57,432 nt of DNA from Lautropia sp. (GTDB lineage Bacteria > Pseudomonadota > Gammaproteobacteria > Burkholderiales > Burkholderiaceae_E), in NCBI GenBank assembly GCA_030532425.1, contig JAUNLD010000013.1:1-57432 (forward strand), written 5' to 3'. The number at the start of each line of letters is the position of its first letter. The first letter of the stretch is position 1. The notes under the pieces were generated by a model that saw only the letters and a program-made list of their open reading frames with translations, did not search any database and had not been told where the DNA came from. The translations under genes and the position numbers were made by a program. Below, piece after piece: positions 7,105 through 16,057 of the stretch.

Positions 7105-8403
7105 ATGAGCACCCCCGACCCGACAGCCGCCAGCCACCGCTGGACGCTGAAGACCCACGGCGTCATCGGCCCGGACGAACGCCTGCCCTGGCCCCAGATG
7201 CTGGCGATGGGCCTGCAACACGTCGTGGCCATGTTCGGTGCCACCGTGCTGGCCCCGCTGCTGATGGGCTTCGACCCGAACATCGCCATCCTGATGTCGG
7301 GCATCGGCACACTGATCTTCTTCTTCGTGGTGGGCGGCCGAGTGCCCAGCTACCTGGGCTCCAGCTTTGCCTTCATCGCCGTGGTGATCGCCGCCACCGG
7401 TTACTCGGGCAGCGGCCCCAACACCAACCTGGCCCCGGCGCTGGGCGGCATCATCGTCTGCGGTCTGGTCTATGCCCTGATCGGCGCCATCGTCCATGCG
7501 GTCGGCACGCGCTGGATCGAGCGGCTGATGCCGCCGGTCGTCACCGGTGCGGTGGTGGCGGTGATCGGTCTGAACCTGGCGCCGGTGGCCGTCAAGGGCG
7601 TGAGCGCCAGCAACTTCGACAGCTGGATGGCGCTGGCCACGGTGCTGAGCGTGGGCGCGGTGGCAGTGTTTGCCCGCGGCATGCTGCAAAAGCTGCTGAT
7701 CCTGGTGGGCCTGCTGATGGCCTACCTGCTGTACTTCGTCCTCACCAACATCATGGGGCTGGGCACGCCGATCGACTTTGGCCCGGTGGCCCAGGCCGCC
7801 TGGGTGGGGCTGCCCCAGTTCACCACCCCCACCTTCCAGTGGGATGCCATCGTGCTGATCGCCCCGGTGGCGCTGCCGCTGGTGGCCGAAAACCTCGGCC
7901 ACGTCAAGGCCGTCTCGGCCATGACCGGCCGCAACCTCGACCCCTACATCGGCCGCGCCTTCCTGGGCGACGGGGTGGCCACGATGGTCTCGGGGAGCGT
8001 CGGCGGCACCGGCGTCACCACCTATGGCGAGAACATCGGCGTCATGGCGGTCACGCGCGTCTATTCGACGCTGGTCTTCGTCATTGCGGCACTGGCCGCC
8101 ATCGTGCTGGGCTTCTCACCCAAGTTCGGTGCCCTGATCGCCACCATCCCGCCCGCCGTGCTGGGCGGCGTCTCGATCGTGGTCTTTGGCCTCATCACCA
8201 TTGCCGGCGCCAAGTTCTGGGTCGATCATCAGGTCGATTTCAGCGACAACCGCAACCTGATCGTGGCCGCCGTCACACTGATCCTGGGCGCTGGCGACTT
8301 CACGCTCAGCTTCGGCAGCTTCAAGCTGGGCGGCATCGGCACCGCCACCTTCGGCGCGATCCTGCTGAACCTGATGCTGCGGCCGCGCCGCGAGGCCGCC
8401 TGA
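7105..8403 (+). CDS. NCS2 nucleobase:cation symporter (uracil/xanthine permease family)
   Basis: This is a 432-residue membrane protein of the UraA/RutG type. The N-terminal P-x-x-Q-M-L-A-M-G-L-Q-H-V-V-A-M-F-G-A-T-V-L-A-P motif is diagnostic. The central V-A-E-N-L-G-H-V and the G-G-T-G-V-T-T-Y-G-E-N-I-G motif carry the glutamates that bind the nucleobase in UraA. It imports a pyrimidine (probably uracil) or a related base with protons. It stands alone; a GAAGG ribosome site lies upstream of the ATG. The exact base cannot be read from the sequence. Confidence 0.92.
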   Translation: MSTPDPTAASHRWTLKTHGVIGPDERLPWPQMLAMGLQHVVAMFGATVLAPLLMGFDPNIAILMSGIGTLIFFFVVGGRVPSYLGSSFAFIAVVIAATGYSGSGPNTNLAPALGGIIVCGLVYALIGAIVHAVGTRWIERLMPPVVTGAVVAVIGLNLAPVAVKGVSASNFDSWMALATVLSVGAVAVFARGMLQKLLILVGLLMAYLLYFVLTNIMGLGTPIDFGPVAQAAWVGLPQFTTPTFQWDAIVLIAPVALPLVAENLGHVKAVSAMTGRNLDPYIGRAFLGDGVATMVSGSVGGTGVTTYGENIGVMAVTRVYSTLVFVIAALAAIVLGFSPKFGALIATIPPAVLGGVSIVVFGLITIAGAKFWVDHQVDFSDNRNLIVAAVTLILGAGDFTLSFGSFKLGGIGTATFGAILLNLMLRPRREAA

Positions 8404-8581
8404 AGCGAGGCGTCCATCCGGCAGGCCGGCCGCCCCTGGCCGGCCCCGGGCCACGCCGGGGCTGCCACTCCCGCCCCGCCCCTCGACCCCGCCCTTCCCG
8501 TCATCAGGCCCCCGCCCCGGATGGCCTTCGGTGCCGTCCGGTCCTGCGCCAGCCAGATCTCCGCACCTTCACGATCCCGCC

Positions 8582-9421
8582 ATGTACGAAGCCCCCGACC
8601 TCGACCTTGCCGCCCGCTTTCGCACCCGCCTGCCGATCTTTCAGGTCGACGCCTTCACCGCCGAGGTCTTCGGTGGCAACCCGGCCGCCGTCTGCCCGCT
8701 GCCGCGCTGGCTGCCCGACGACACCCTGCGCGCCATCGCCATCGAGAACGCGCTGCCCGAAACCGCCTTTCTGGTGGGTGCGGGCGACACCTTCGAGATT
8801 CGCTGGCTGCTGCCCGACGGCCAGGAGATCGACCTGTGCGGCCACGCCACGCTGGCCGCCGCCCACGTGCTGGCCAGCCACCTGAACCCGGCGCTGCGCG
8901 AGATCCGCTTTCATTCGAAAAGCGGCCCGCTGCGGGTGAAGGTGGACGACGACTGGATCACGCTGGATTTCCCGTCACGCCCACCCTTTCCGACCCAGGC
9001 CCCGGCCACCGTGCTGGCGGCGCTGGGCCTGCAGCCGGCGCAGGTTCGGCAGGCCCTGCAATCACGTGACCTGATGCTGGTGCTCGACCACGAGGACACC
9101 GTGCGACGGCTTCGCCCCGATCCGGCGCTGCTGCAACGGCTGCCGGGCGGCACGCACGGCATCATCGTCACCGCACCGGGCGAACAGGTCGACTTCGTGT
9201 CGCGATTCTTCATCCCCGGCAGCCCGGTCCCGGAGGATCCGGTCACCGGCTCGGCCCACTGCACGCTGATCCCCTGGTGGGCCGGCCAGCTGGGCAAGGA
9301 CGGGATGATGGCCGCCCAGCTGTCGGCCCGTGGCGGGCTGCTGCGCTGCCAGCTTGCCGGCGAGCGGGTGCTGATCGGCGGGCAGGCGGTGACGTATCTG
9401 GAGGGGCATATCAGGGTGTGA
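8582..9421 (+). CDS. PhzF family isomerase/epimerase
   Basis: This is a 279-residue protein of the PhzF/DapF fold: two similar halves, F-Q-V-D-A-F-T-x-x-x-F-G-G-N-P-A-A-V near the start, the catalytic glutamate in N-A-L-P-E-T-A-F, the D-L-C-G-H-A-T-L-A-A-A motif, and E-D-P-V-T-G-S-A-H-C-T-L in the C-terminal half. PhzF itself isomerises a phenazine precursor, but most bacterial homologues have unknown substrates and no phenazine genes are nearby. The ATG at 8582 gives the usual N-terminus; there is no clear ribosome site, and a longer start at 8531 is possible. Confidence 0.88.
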   Translation: MYEAPDLDLAARFRTRLPIFQVDAFTAEVFGGNPAAVCPLPRWLPDDTLRAIAIENALPETAFLVGAGDTFEIRWLLPDGQEIDLCGHATLAAAHVLASHLNPALREIRFHSKSGPLRVKVDDDWITLDFPSRPPFPTQAPATVLAALGLQPAQVRQALQSRDLMLVLDHEDTVRRLRPDPALLQRLPGGTHGIIVTAPGEQVDFVSRFFIPGSPVPEDPVTGSAHCTLIPWWAGQLGKDGMMAAQLSARGGLLRCQLAGERVLIGGQAVTYLEGHIRV

Positions 9422-9503
9422 CGGGCCCAAGCCTTCCCCGAAGCCCGCTGCCTGTGATCGGTGGGCGCGATGCCCATCGTCTCACCACGCGTGATGCAAA
9501 GGA

Positions 9504-10208
9504 TCAGCATCGTTCGCAGCGTTCATCATCACACCCTCCCTGACCGGTGTGCCTGTCGGCGCACGGGCGCTGCTGAGCGATGGCTTGCAGCCCACCCAGT
9601 GAAAACCGGAACAGATGCTCGACGATCTCATCGGCCGGCATCCGGTTCACCTGCGCAGCCGGCCCCGGCAGACCGTTTCTCGCCAGCATCAACAGCACGA
9701 ACGGCCCCACCACACTCATCGCACACCGCAACAGCGCCGGATCATCGATCGACAGGCCACTGACCTCGGCCAGCAAGCGCATCAGCAGCTGCGCCTTGGG
9801 TTGTACCTCCTCCTGAAACAGCAGGCCCAACTGCGATGAGGGTGACAGGAACTCGGCTGCCAGCACCGGCAGACACCATCCGGCATCGGGATTCCGTGGA
9901 GCACTCACCAGCGCCACGATCAGACGGTGCAGGCGGGTGGCCGGAGGCTCGGGCAGGTCGACGATCTGGCGCAATTCCTCCATGTCCAGCAGCTGCCGGT
10001 GCGCTTCGGCCAGCACGGCCTGATGCAGCCCCTGCCGATTACCGAAGTGGTAGTTGATGGAAGCCAGATCGGCACCTGCCTGTTCGGCCACCAGCTTGCT
10101 GGACGTGGCAGCGAAACCGCGCTCACCAAAGAGCCGCCCTGCCACCTGCAACAGACGGGCGCGGGTCTGTTCACCATCGATACGTGTGCGGCGTACTGCC
10201 TGATTCAT
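9504..10208 (-). CDS. cecR: TetR-family regulator, CecR/YbiH type
   Basis: This 234-residue TetR regulator has an N-terminal helix-turn-helix (residues about 10-60: T-R-A-R-L-L-Q-V-A-G-R-L-F-G-E-R-G-F-A-A-T-S-S-K-L-V-A-E-Q-A-G with the I-N-Y-H-F-G-N-R-Q-G-L recognition end). The C-terminal domain resembles the DUF1956 domain of E. coli CecR. It is divergent from ybhGFSR, just as CecR is associated with that exporter in E. coli. It should repress the exporter through the palindromes at 10341-10373. The ATG at 10208 matches the family N-terminus, although a longer open frame exists. Confidence 0.87.
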   Translation of the reverse strand: MNQAVRRTRIDGEQTRARLLQVAGRLFGERGFAATSSKLVAEQAGADLASINYHFGNRQGLHQAVLAEAHRQLLDMEELRQIVDLPEPPATRLHRLIVALVSAPRNPDAGWCLPVLAAEFLSPSSQLGLLFQEEVQPKAQLLMRLLAEVSGLSIDDPALLRCAMSVVGPFVLLMLARNGLPGPAAQVNRMPADEIVEHLFRFSLGGLQAIAQQRPCADRHTGQGGCDDERCERC

Positions 10209-10331
10209 GCGGAATGCCGTGTCGAACAGGAAAGGATGAAGGAAGCATACCAGTCTGCAGGACGAGCCTGGCGACCGCCGATGGGCAGATGACATACCCC
10301 TCGCCACCTGCCGGATGACATCATCGACGCC

Positions 10332-10360
10332 TTTACATTCAATCCAATTTAATCTAAATT
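10332..10360 (+). promoter_or_regulatory. Promoter of ybhGFSR operon
   Basis: A -35 TTTACA (10332-10337) is 17 bases from a -10 TAAATT (10355-10360). The spacer and -10 lie inside the palindromic operator, which fits repression by steric block. Confidence 0.6.
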
Positions 10361-10373
10361 GGATTTAGATTAA
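10341..10373. promoter_or_regulatory. Two interlocked 10-5-10 palindromes, probable CecR operator
   Basis: Palindrome A has arms AATCCAATTT (10341-10350) and AAATTGGATT (10356-10365). Palindrome B has arms TTAATCTAAA (10349-10358) and TTTAGATTAA (10364-10373). Both are perfect, with 5-base spacers, and share 17 bases. They cover the -10 of the exporter promoter between cecR and ybhG. Confidence 0.8.
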
Positions 10374-10480
10374 GGGAGGCCGATATCCTTGACACAACAC
10401 TGTCACCCATGATGGACGCAGCGCTGCTGCAGGCCCTGATCGCCCCGGTTCTCCCATGCTTTCCCCCACCCCTGCACACG

Positions 10481-11485
10481 ATGAAAAAGACGTTGAATCT
10501 CCTGCTTCTGGTGATGGCCGGTGCTGCGGCTGCCGGTTTCTGGTGGTGGCAGCACGGGCAGGAGGACGCGAATTCGACCCTGATCTTTCAGGGCAATGTC
10601 GACATCCGGCAGGTGTCGCTGGTTTTTGAGGGCAGTGGCCGGGTACACGAGATTCGCGTGCAGGAAGGCGATGGCGTGCGTGCCGGCGATGTGCTGGCCA
10701 CGCTCGATACGCGGACGCTGGGCCTGCAGGCCGATCAGGCCCGGGCGCAGGTGGAGGTGCAGACGCAGAACCTGCAACGTCTGCAAACCGGCAACCGTCC
10801 TGAAGAAATAGCCCAGGCCCGCAGCCGGCTGCACGCCGCGCAGGCCGACGCCGCCCGCGCCCGGGACGAGCTGGCCCGGCTTCAGCGCGTGTATTCGCAA
10901 ACAGGCGGGCGTGGCGTCAGCGCCCAGGCCATCGACACAGCCCGCAGTGGCTTGCGGGTTGCACAGGCACGAGTGGCCGAGCTGCGCGATGCCCTGAAAC
11001 TGAGCCAGCAGGGCGCACGCACCGAAGATATTGCCGCAGCCCGGGCCCAGTTGAAAGCGGCCCAGGCCCAGCAGGCACTGCTGCAACACCAGATCGACGA
11101 AGGCGAGCTGCGGGCCCCCTCCCACGGGGTGGTACGCAGCCGGTTGCTGGAGCCGGGCGAGATGGCGTCAGCCCAGCGTACGGTGCTGACCCTGGCCCTG
11201 ACCCAGCCCAAATGGGTGCGTATCTACGTGCCCGAGCCGGATCTGAGCCGCATCCGCAGCGGCATGGCGGCCGAGGTACGCACCGATGGGCAGTCTGCCC
11301 ACCGGCTGGCTGGGCAAATCGGCTACATCTCGGCCGTGGCCGAGTTCACCCCCAAGACGGTGCAAACCCCCGAGCTGCGTACCACGCTGGTGTACGAGGT
11401 GCGCGTGCAGGTACAGGACGAACACGACCGCCTGCGGCTGGGCCAGCCCGTGACGGTGCAGCTGGCCGACGACGGGCAGCCATGA
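10481..11485 (+). CDS. ybhG: HlyD-family membrane fusion protein YbhG
   Basis: This is a 334-residue periplasmic adaptor. One N-terminal membrane helix (residues about 4-20) is followed by a G-N-V-D-I-R-Q-V-S-L-x-F lipoyl half typical of YbhG, a long alpha-helical hairpin (about residues 75-190, rich in Ala/Gln/Arg), the second lipoyl half, and an A-E-F-T-P-K-T-V-x-T-P-x-L-R-T-x-L-V-Y beta-barrel motif nearly identical to E. coli YbhG. It should link the inner-membrane transporter YbhFSR to the outer membrane. The ATG at 10481 matches the family start; an in-frame ATG at 10409 would add 24 residues. The stop overlaps the ybhF start (ATGA). Confidence 0.92.
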   Translation: MKKTLNLLLLVMAGAAAAGFWWWQHGQEDANSTLIFQGNVDIRQVSLVFEGSGRVHEIRVQEGDGVRAGDVLATLDTRTLGLQADQARAQVEVQTQNLQRLQTGNRPEEIAQARSRLHAAQADAARARDELARLQRVYSQTGGRGVSAQAIDTARSGLRVAQARVAELRDALKLSQQGARTEDIAAARAQLKAAQAQQALLQHQIDEGELRAPSHGVVRSRLLEPGEMASAQRTVLTLALTQPKWVRIYVPEPDLSRIRSGMAAEVRTDGQSAHRLAGQIGYISAVAEFTPKTVQTPELRTTLVYEVRVQVQDEHDRLRLGQPVTVQLADDGQP

Positions 11486-13563
11486 ACACGCCTGTGCCTA
11501 CCCCGGCCGCGGCACCAGTGCCCGCTGACAGCCAAGGCTCTCTGCTGGCGCACACCCACACGCAGAACGCACTGGCCGCGCCCCATGTCGGCGTGCCTGC
11601 GCCCCGGTCTCCTGCGCCTGCGGAGGAGAGCCCCCAGCTCAAGGTACAGGCCCTGGACCTGGTCAAGCGCTTTGCCGGCGCAGGCGGGCAGCCCATCATG
11701 GCGCTGGACCGGGTATCGCTGACCGTGCCGGCCGGGCAACTGACGGCACTGGTTGGCCCCGATGGGGCCGGCAAGACCACGCTGTTGCGGATGATGGCCG
11801 GCCTGCTGGTGCCGGACGAAGGCCAGTTACGGGTGCTTGGGCTGGACGTGGTGCACCACCCGCAGGCCGTGCAGGATCAGATCAGTTACATGCCGCAGCG
11901 CTTTGGCCTGTACGAAGACCTGAGCGTGCAGGAAAACCTCGGTCTGTATGCCGATCTGCATCAGGTGCCCACGGCCGTGCGACGTGAGCGCTGCCAACGG
12001 CTGCTGGCGATGACCGACATGGACCGCTTTGTGAACCGCCCGGCCGGCAAGCTCTCGGGCGGGATGAAGCAGAAGCTGGGGCTGGCCTGCACGCTGGTGC
12101 GCTCGCCGGCCCTGTTGCTGCTGGATGAGCCGAGCGTGGGGGTGGATCCGCTCTCTCGCCGCGATCTCTGGCGCATCATCCTGCAACTGGTGCAGGCCGA
12201 AGCGCTGAGCGTGGTCATCAGCACCGCCTATCTGGACGAAGCCACCCGCTGCGATCAGGTCTTCGTGATGAGCCAGGGCCAGGTGCTGGCCCGTGGCACG
12301 CCCGCGGCGCTGCGCCAGCAGGCCGAGGGCCTGTGTTACCGGGCACAGCCCGCCAGCGGCATGCCCGCCCGGATGCTGCAGGCCAGACTGCTGGATGCTC
12401 ATGAGCAGATCGTCGATGCCGTGCCACGCGGCGGTGACGTGTGCTTCGTGCGCCAGCCCGACACACCTGACAGCGCCCTCCCCGCCCTGTTGGGCGAAGC
12501 GCAGGCCACGCCACGGCCGGCCGATCTGGAAGATGCCTTCATGATGCTGTTGCGTCAGCAGGCAGCCCGGCAGACGGATCCGCACACAGCCACCGCTGCC
12601 CCAACAGCACCGCCCCCCAAGCCGCTGCTGGATGGTGCCAGACCCTCGATGAAACCGGCCATGCAACAACCCGATCACGATCAGGAAAGCGCTGAGCGCC
12701 CCAACCCGACGACTCGGCCTGCATCGTCGGTCCGCTCCACCGAACCGGTCATCATCGTGCGGGATCTCGTGCGCCGCTTTGGCGATTTCACCGCGGTGGC
12801 CAGCACCTCCTTCGAGGTTGGGCGTGGCGAGATCTTCGGCCTGCTGGGCCCCAACGGGGCCGGCAAGAGCACCACCTTCCGCATGCTGTGCGGGCTGTTG
12901 CCGGCCACCAGTGGCTTTCTGCAAGTGGCGGGCTACAACCTGCGCACGGCCCGGGCACAGGCACGGGCACGCATCGGTTATGTGGCGCAGAAATTCTCGC
13001 TCTACAGCAACCTGAGCGTGCGCGACAACCTGAACTTCTTCGGGGGCGCCTATGGGCTGCATGGTCGTGCGTTGCAGCAACGCATCGACGAGATGCTGCA
13101 CACCCATGCGCTGAACGCCGATGCGATCAGCGGTCTGCTGCCGGCAGGCTACAAACAGCGACTGGCGATGGCCGTGGGCTTGCTGCATCAGCCCGACATA
13201 CTCTTTCTGGATGAACCCACCAGCGGCATCGATCCTCTGGCCCGACGCGCCTTCTGGCACACCATCACCACGCTGGCAGCCTCGGGTGTCACCATCATCA
13301 TCACCACGCACTTCATGGAAGAAGCCGAATACTGCGACCGGATCGCCATTCAGGATGCCGGGCGGATGCTGGCGCTGGGCACACCCGCGCAGGTGCGTGC
13401 CCAGGCCGGTGGCAATGGCAGCGCTGACATGAATGCAGCCTTCATCGTCATCGTCGAGCAGGCCCGGCGGCGCACGTCTGGCTCCCTTCCCCGGGACACA
13501 TCCGGGCCTGACACTGCTGACAGCGCATCCGGTCGGCCAGCCACGGAGGCAGATCCACGATGA
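11482..13563 (+). CDS. ybhF: Double ABC ATPase YbhF
   Basis: This 693-residue protein has two ATP-binding cassettes. The first has Walker A G-P-D-G-A-G-K-T (about residue 92), signature L-S-G-G-M-K-Q-K and Walker B L-L-L-D-E-P-S-V-G-V-D. The second has Walker A G-P-N-G-A-G-K-S (about residue 456), Walker B L-F-L-D-E-P-T-S-G-I-D, and a degenerate signature L-P-A-G-Y-K-Q-R, a variant I also associate with YbhF-type cassettes. A Pro/Thr-rich linker of about 65 residues joins the halves. It powers export through YbhS and YbhR. It overlaps both neighbours by ATGA, so translation is coupled. Confidence 0.94.
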   Translation: MNTPVPTPAAAPVPADSQGSLLAHTHTQNALAAPHVGVPAPRSPAPAEESPQLKVQALDLVKRFAGAGGQPIMALDRVSLTVPAGQLTALVGPDGAGKTTLLRMMAGLLVPDEGQLRVLGLDVVHHPQAVQDQISYMPQRFGLYEDLSVQENLGLYADLHQVPTAVRRERCQRLLAMTDMDRFVNRPAGKLSGGMKQKLGLACTLVRSPALLLLDEPSVGVDPLSRRDLWRIILQLVQAEALSVVISTAYLDEATRCDQVFVMSQGQVLARGTPAALRQQAEGLCYRAQPASGMPARMLQARLLDAHEQIVDAVPRGGDVCFVRQPDTPDSALPALLGEAQATPRPADLEDAFMMLLRQQAARQTDPHTATAAPTAPPPKPLLDGARPSMKPAMQQPDHDQESAERPNPTTRPASSVRSTEPVIIVRDLVRRFGDFTAVASTSFEVGRGEIFGLLGPNGAGKSTTFRMLCGLLPATSGFLQVAGYNLRTARAQARARIGYVAQKFSLYSNLSVRDNLNFFGGAYGLHGRALQQRIDEMLHTHALNADAISGLLPAGYKQRLAMAVGLLHQPDILFLDEPTSGIDPLARRAFWHTITTLAASGVTIIITTHFMEEAEYCDRIAIQDAGRMLALGTPAQVRAQAGGNGSADMNAAFIVIVEQARRRTSGSLPRDTSGPDTADSASGRPATEADPR

Positions 13564-14834
13564 GCCAGAATCAACGCCCAGACTCGACCCGCCCACCCGC
13601 CGTGCTCCCGGACGCCCACGCAGACCATGCAACGTCTCGCCCGCCTCCCCTCTGCCCGCAGCACACCACCACACCAGAAACCCCTCCAACACCGCGGCAA
13701 CGCGCTGCCCTCCGCTCGCGCCTGAAGCGTCTGATGGCACTGGTGCACAAGGAAACGCAGCAGATGATTCGGGGCAAAAGCAATCTGGCGGTGGGGCTTT
13801 TGCTGCCGGTGGTGCTGATCCTGCTGTTTGGCTACGGACTGAGCTTCGATGTGAAGAACGCACCAGTGGCCGTGCTGATCGAAGACCCCTCGCCCACGGC
13901 CCGCAACGTAGTGGCCGGACTGCATGGGACGCCCTACCTCTCATCACGGGCAGTGGATGCGCTGCCCACGGCCGAAGCGCTGCTGCGTCGGGGCGAGGTG
14001 GACGCCATCGTGCGAGTACCAGCAGACTTCAGTGCGCGGCTGGCGGATAGGCAGGCACAGATACAGCTGTTGCTCAACGGTGCCAACGCCACCATCGCCG
14101 GTGCGGTACAGAACTATGTGCAAGGTGCCATTGCGCTTTGGGCCCAGCATCAGACCGACCGTCAAGGCCGCATTCGCAACGCGGGCATCCAGATCGAGAC
14201 ACGGATGTGGTTCAACGAGGCCAACGACAGTCGCTGGTATCTGGTGCCCGGCCTGATCGTGCTGGTGCTGACCCTGATCGGCGCCTTTCTCACCTCGATG
14301 CTGATTGCACGCGAGTGGGAACGCGGCACGCTGGAATCGCTGTTCGTCACGTCGGTACGACCGCTGGAAATCGTGCTGGCCAAGCTGCTGCCCTATGTCG
14401 TGGTGGGCCTGATCGACCTGGGACTGTGCCTGCTGGCGGCCCGCCTGGTGTTTGCCGTACCGATTCGTGGGTCGCTTTCCCTGATCGTGCTGGCCTCGAC
14501 GCTTTATCTGCTGGTATCGCTACTGATGGGCCTACTGATCTCGGGACGCACCCGCAACCAGTTTCAGGCCAGTCAGGTAGCGCTACTCGCCAGCTTCATG
14601 CCCGCGATGATGCTGTCAGGTTTCATCTTCGATCTGCGCAACGCCCCGGTCGTGGTGCAGGTCATCAGCCATCTGCTACCCGCCACGCACTTCATGACGC
14701 TCATCAAGACGCAGTTTCTGGCGGGCGATCATGCCCCAACGATCATCCAGAGCACGCTGACCCTGGGCGCTTATGCCCTGGTGCTGACCATCCTCACCCA
14801 GCGCACGCTGAAGAAAACCCTGGAGGGCGCATGA
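13560..14834 (+). CDS. ybhS: ABC-2 type permease YbhS
   Basis: This 424-residue permease has the ABC-2 layout: one membrane helix after about 75 residues (L-A-V-G-L-L-L-P-V-V-L-I-L-L-F-G-Y-G-L-S-F-D-V), a large periplasmic domain, then five helices starting at the N-D-S-R-W-Y-L-V-P-G-L-I-V motif and including R-E-W-E-R-G-T-L-E-S-L-F. The first 50 residues are a Pro/His-rich extension not normal for YbhS. It forms the export channel with YbhR. Its start overlaps the ybhF stop and its stop overlaps the ybhR start. Confidence 0.92.
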   Translation: MSQNQRPDSTRPPAVLPDAHADHATSRPPPLCPQHTTTPETPPTPRQRAALRSRLKRLMALVHKETQQMIRGKSNLAVGLLLPVVLILLFGYGLSFDVKNAPVAVLIEDPSPTARNVVAGLHGTPYLSSRAVDALPTAEALLRRGEVDAIVRVPADFSARLADRQAQIQLLLNGANATIAGAVQNYVQGAIALWAQHQTDRQGRIRNAGIQIETRMWFNEANDSRWYLVPGLIVLVLTLIGAFLTSMLIAREWERGTLESLFVTSVRPLEIVLAKLLPYVVVGLIDLGLCLLAARLVFAVPIRGSLSLIVLASTLYLLVSLLMGLLISGRTRNQFQASQVALLASFMPAMMLSGFIFDLRNAPVVVQVISHLLPATHFMTLIKTQFLAGDHAPTIIQSTLTLGAYALVLTILTQRTLKKTLEGA

Positions 14835-16000
14835 TGACGAGCGGCTGGCTGGGCACCTGGTGGCAGATCATTGCGCTGCTGCGCAAGGAGTTTCTGGCCA
14901 TTTTCAAGGAACCGGCCAATCGCATCATCCTGGTGGTGCCCGCCTTTCTGCAGGCATTGCTATACGGCTATGCGGCCAGCTACGATCTGACGCACGTGCG
15001 CTATGCAGTGCTGGACCAGAGCCACAGCGCCGCCTCGACCGAGCTGCTGGCACGCCTGGATGACACGGGCGTGTTCCAGCGCGTGGCCAGCCTGACATCA
15101 AGCGCACAGATTGCCGCCCCCATCAATGTCGAGGACGCCCTGATGGTGCTGAGCATCGCCCCGGATTTTGCCGAGCGCCTGAACCAGGGCGAGGCCTCCC
15201 CTGTGCAACTGATTCTGGACGGACGCAATTCGTCCACCGCCGCCTCGGCCGCCAGTCATGTCAGCACCATCGTCCGCCAGCTCAATGAAGACATGATGTC
15301 GGGCAAGGTCCGCTTTGCCCAGGGGGCATCCACGGCCGGCAGCCGCAGCACGGCCAGCATCATCCGCATCGAGACACGCGCCTGGTACAACCCGAATCTG
15401 GAATCGCGCTGGACACTGATGCCCGCGCTGATCGCCGGCCTCAGCATGATCCAGACCCTGATGCTGGCAGCGCTGTCGGTAGCCCGCGAGCGGGAACAGG
15501 GCACCTTCGATCAGCTGCTGGTCACGCCGCTGACGCCGATGCAGATCCTGATCGGCAAGGCCGTGCCCGCCATCACCATCGGCCTGTTGCAGTCGACCAT
15601 CATCCTGCTCATCATCCATTTCTGGTTCCAGATCCCGATGAATGGGTCGGCCGCCCTGCTCTACCTGGGGCTGCTGGTCTTCAACCTGGCAGCTGTGGGG
15701 CTGGGTCTGTCGATCTCGGCCCTGTCGCTGACGATGCAGCAGGCGATGCTCTACGCATTCCTGCTCATCATGCCACTGATGATGCTCTCGGGCATGCTGA
15801 CCCCCGTGCAGAACATGCCCGAGGTATTGCAAGTGGCCACGCTGGCCAATCCGTTGCGCTTCGGCATGGCGATCGTGCGCGGCGTCTATCTGGAAGGCAG
15901 CTCGATGGCCGAGCTGTGGCGGCAGTTCGTGCCCCTGCTGCTGATGTCGGCCATCACGCTGCCCCTGGCCGCCTGGCTGTTTCGCCACCGGCTGGGCTGA
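14831..16000 (+). CDS. ybhR: ABC-2 type permease YbhR
   Basis: This 389-residue ABC-2 permease is paralogous to YbhS: an N-terminal helix with R-I-I-L-V-V-P-A-F-L-Q-A-L-L-Y-G-Y-A, a periplasmic domain, N-L-E-S-R-W-T-L-M-P-A-L, and R-E-R-E-Q-G-T-F-D-Q-L-L-V-T-P-L. ATG codons at 14831 and 14834 are both possible, and the first overlaps the ybhS stop. It is the last gene of the cecR-controlled operon; a GC-rich hairpin follows. Confidence 0.93.
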   Translation: MMTSGWLGTWWQIIALLRKEFLAIFKEPANRIILVVPAFLQALLYGYAASYDLTHVRYAVLDQSHSAASTELLARLDDTGVFQRVASLTSSAQIAAPINVEDALMVLSIAPDFAERLNQGEASPVQLILDGRNSSTAASAASHVSTIVRQLNEDMMSGKVRFAQGASTAGSRSTASIIRIETRAWYNPNLESRWTLMPALIAGLSMIQTLMLAALSVAREREQGTFDQLLVTPLTPMQILIGKAVPAITIGLLQSTIILLIIHFWFQIPMNGSAALLYLGLLVFNLAAVGLGLSISALSLTMQQAMLYAFLLIMPLMMLSGMLTPVQNMPEVLQVATLANPLRFGMAIVRGVYLEGSSMAELWRQFVPLLLMSAITLPLAAWLFRHRLG

Positions 16001-16009
16001 GACGAACGA

Positions 16010-16034
16010 CGGCCCGGCATCGCCCGATGGGCCG
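16010..16034. terminator. Hairpin between convergent ybhR and ispH
   Basis: CGGCC pairs with GGCCG around a nested CATC/GATG stem in the 57-base gap between the convergent genes. It lacks a U-tract on either strand, so intrinsic termination is uncertain. Confidence 0.4.
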
Positions 16035-16057
16035 CCGGGCAGGCCGCTTCCGTGAAA

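Noticed and set aside
8582..9421. Phenazine biosynthesis function for the PhzF homologue
   Set aside because: No other phenazine genes are nearby, and most PhzF-family proteins in such genomes are not phenazine enzymes.
11827..13947. 706-codon minus-strand open frame opposite ybhF and ybhS
   Set aside because: The plus-strand genes have full ABC motifs; this frame has no recognisable domain and biased Gly/Gln/Arg composition.
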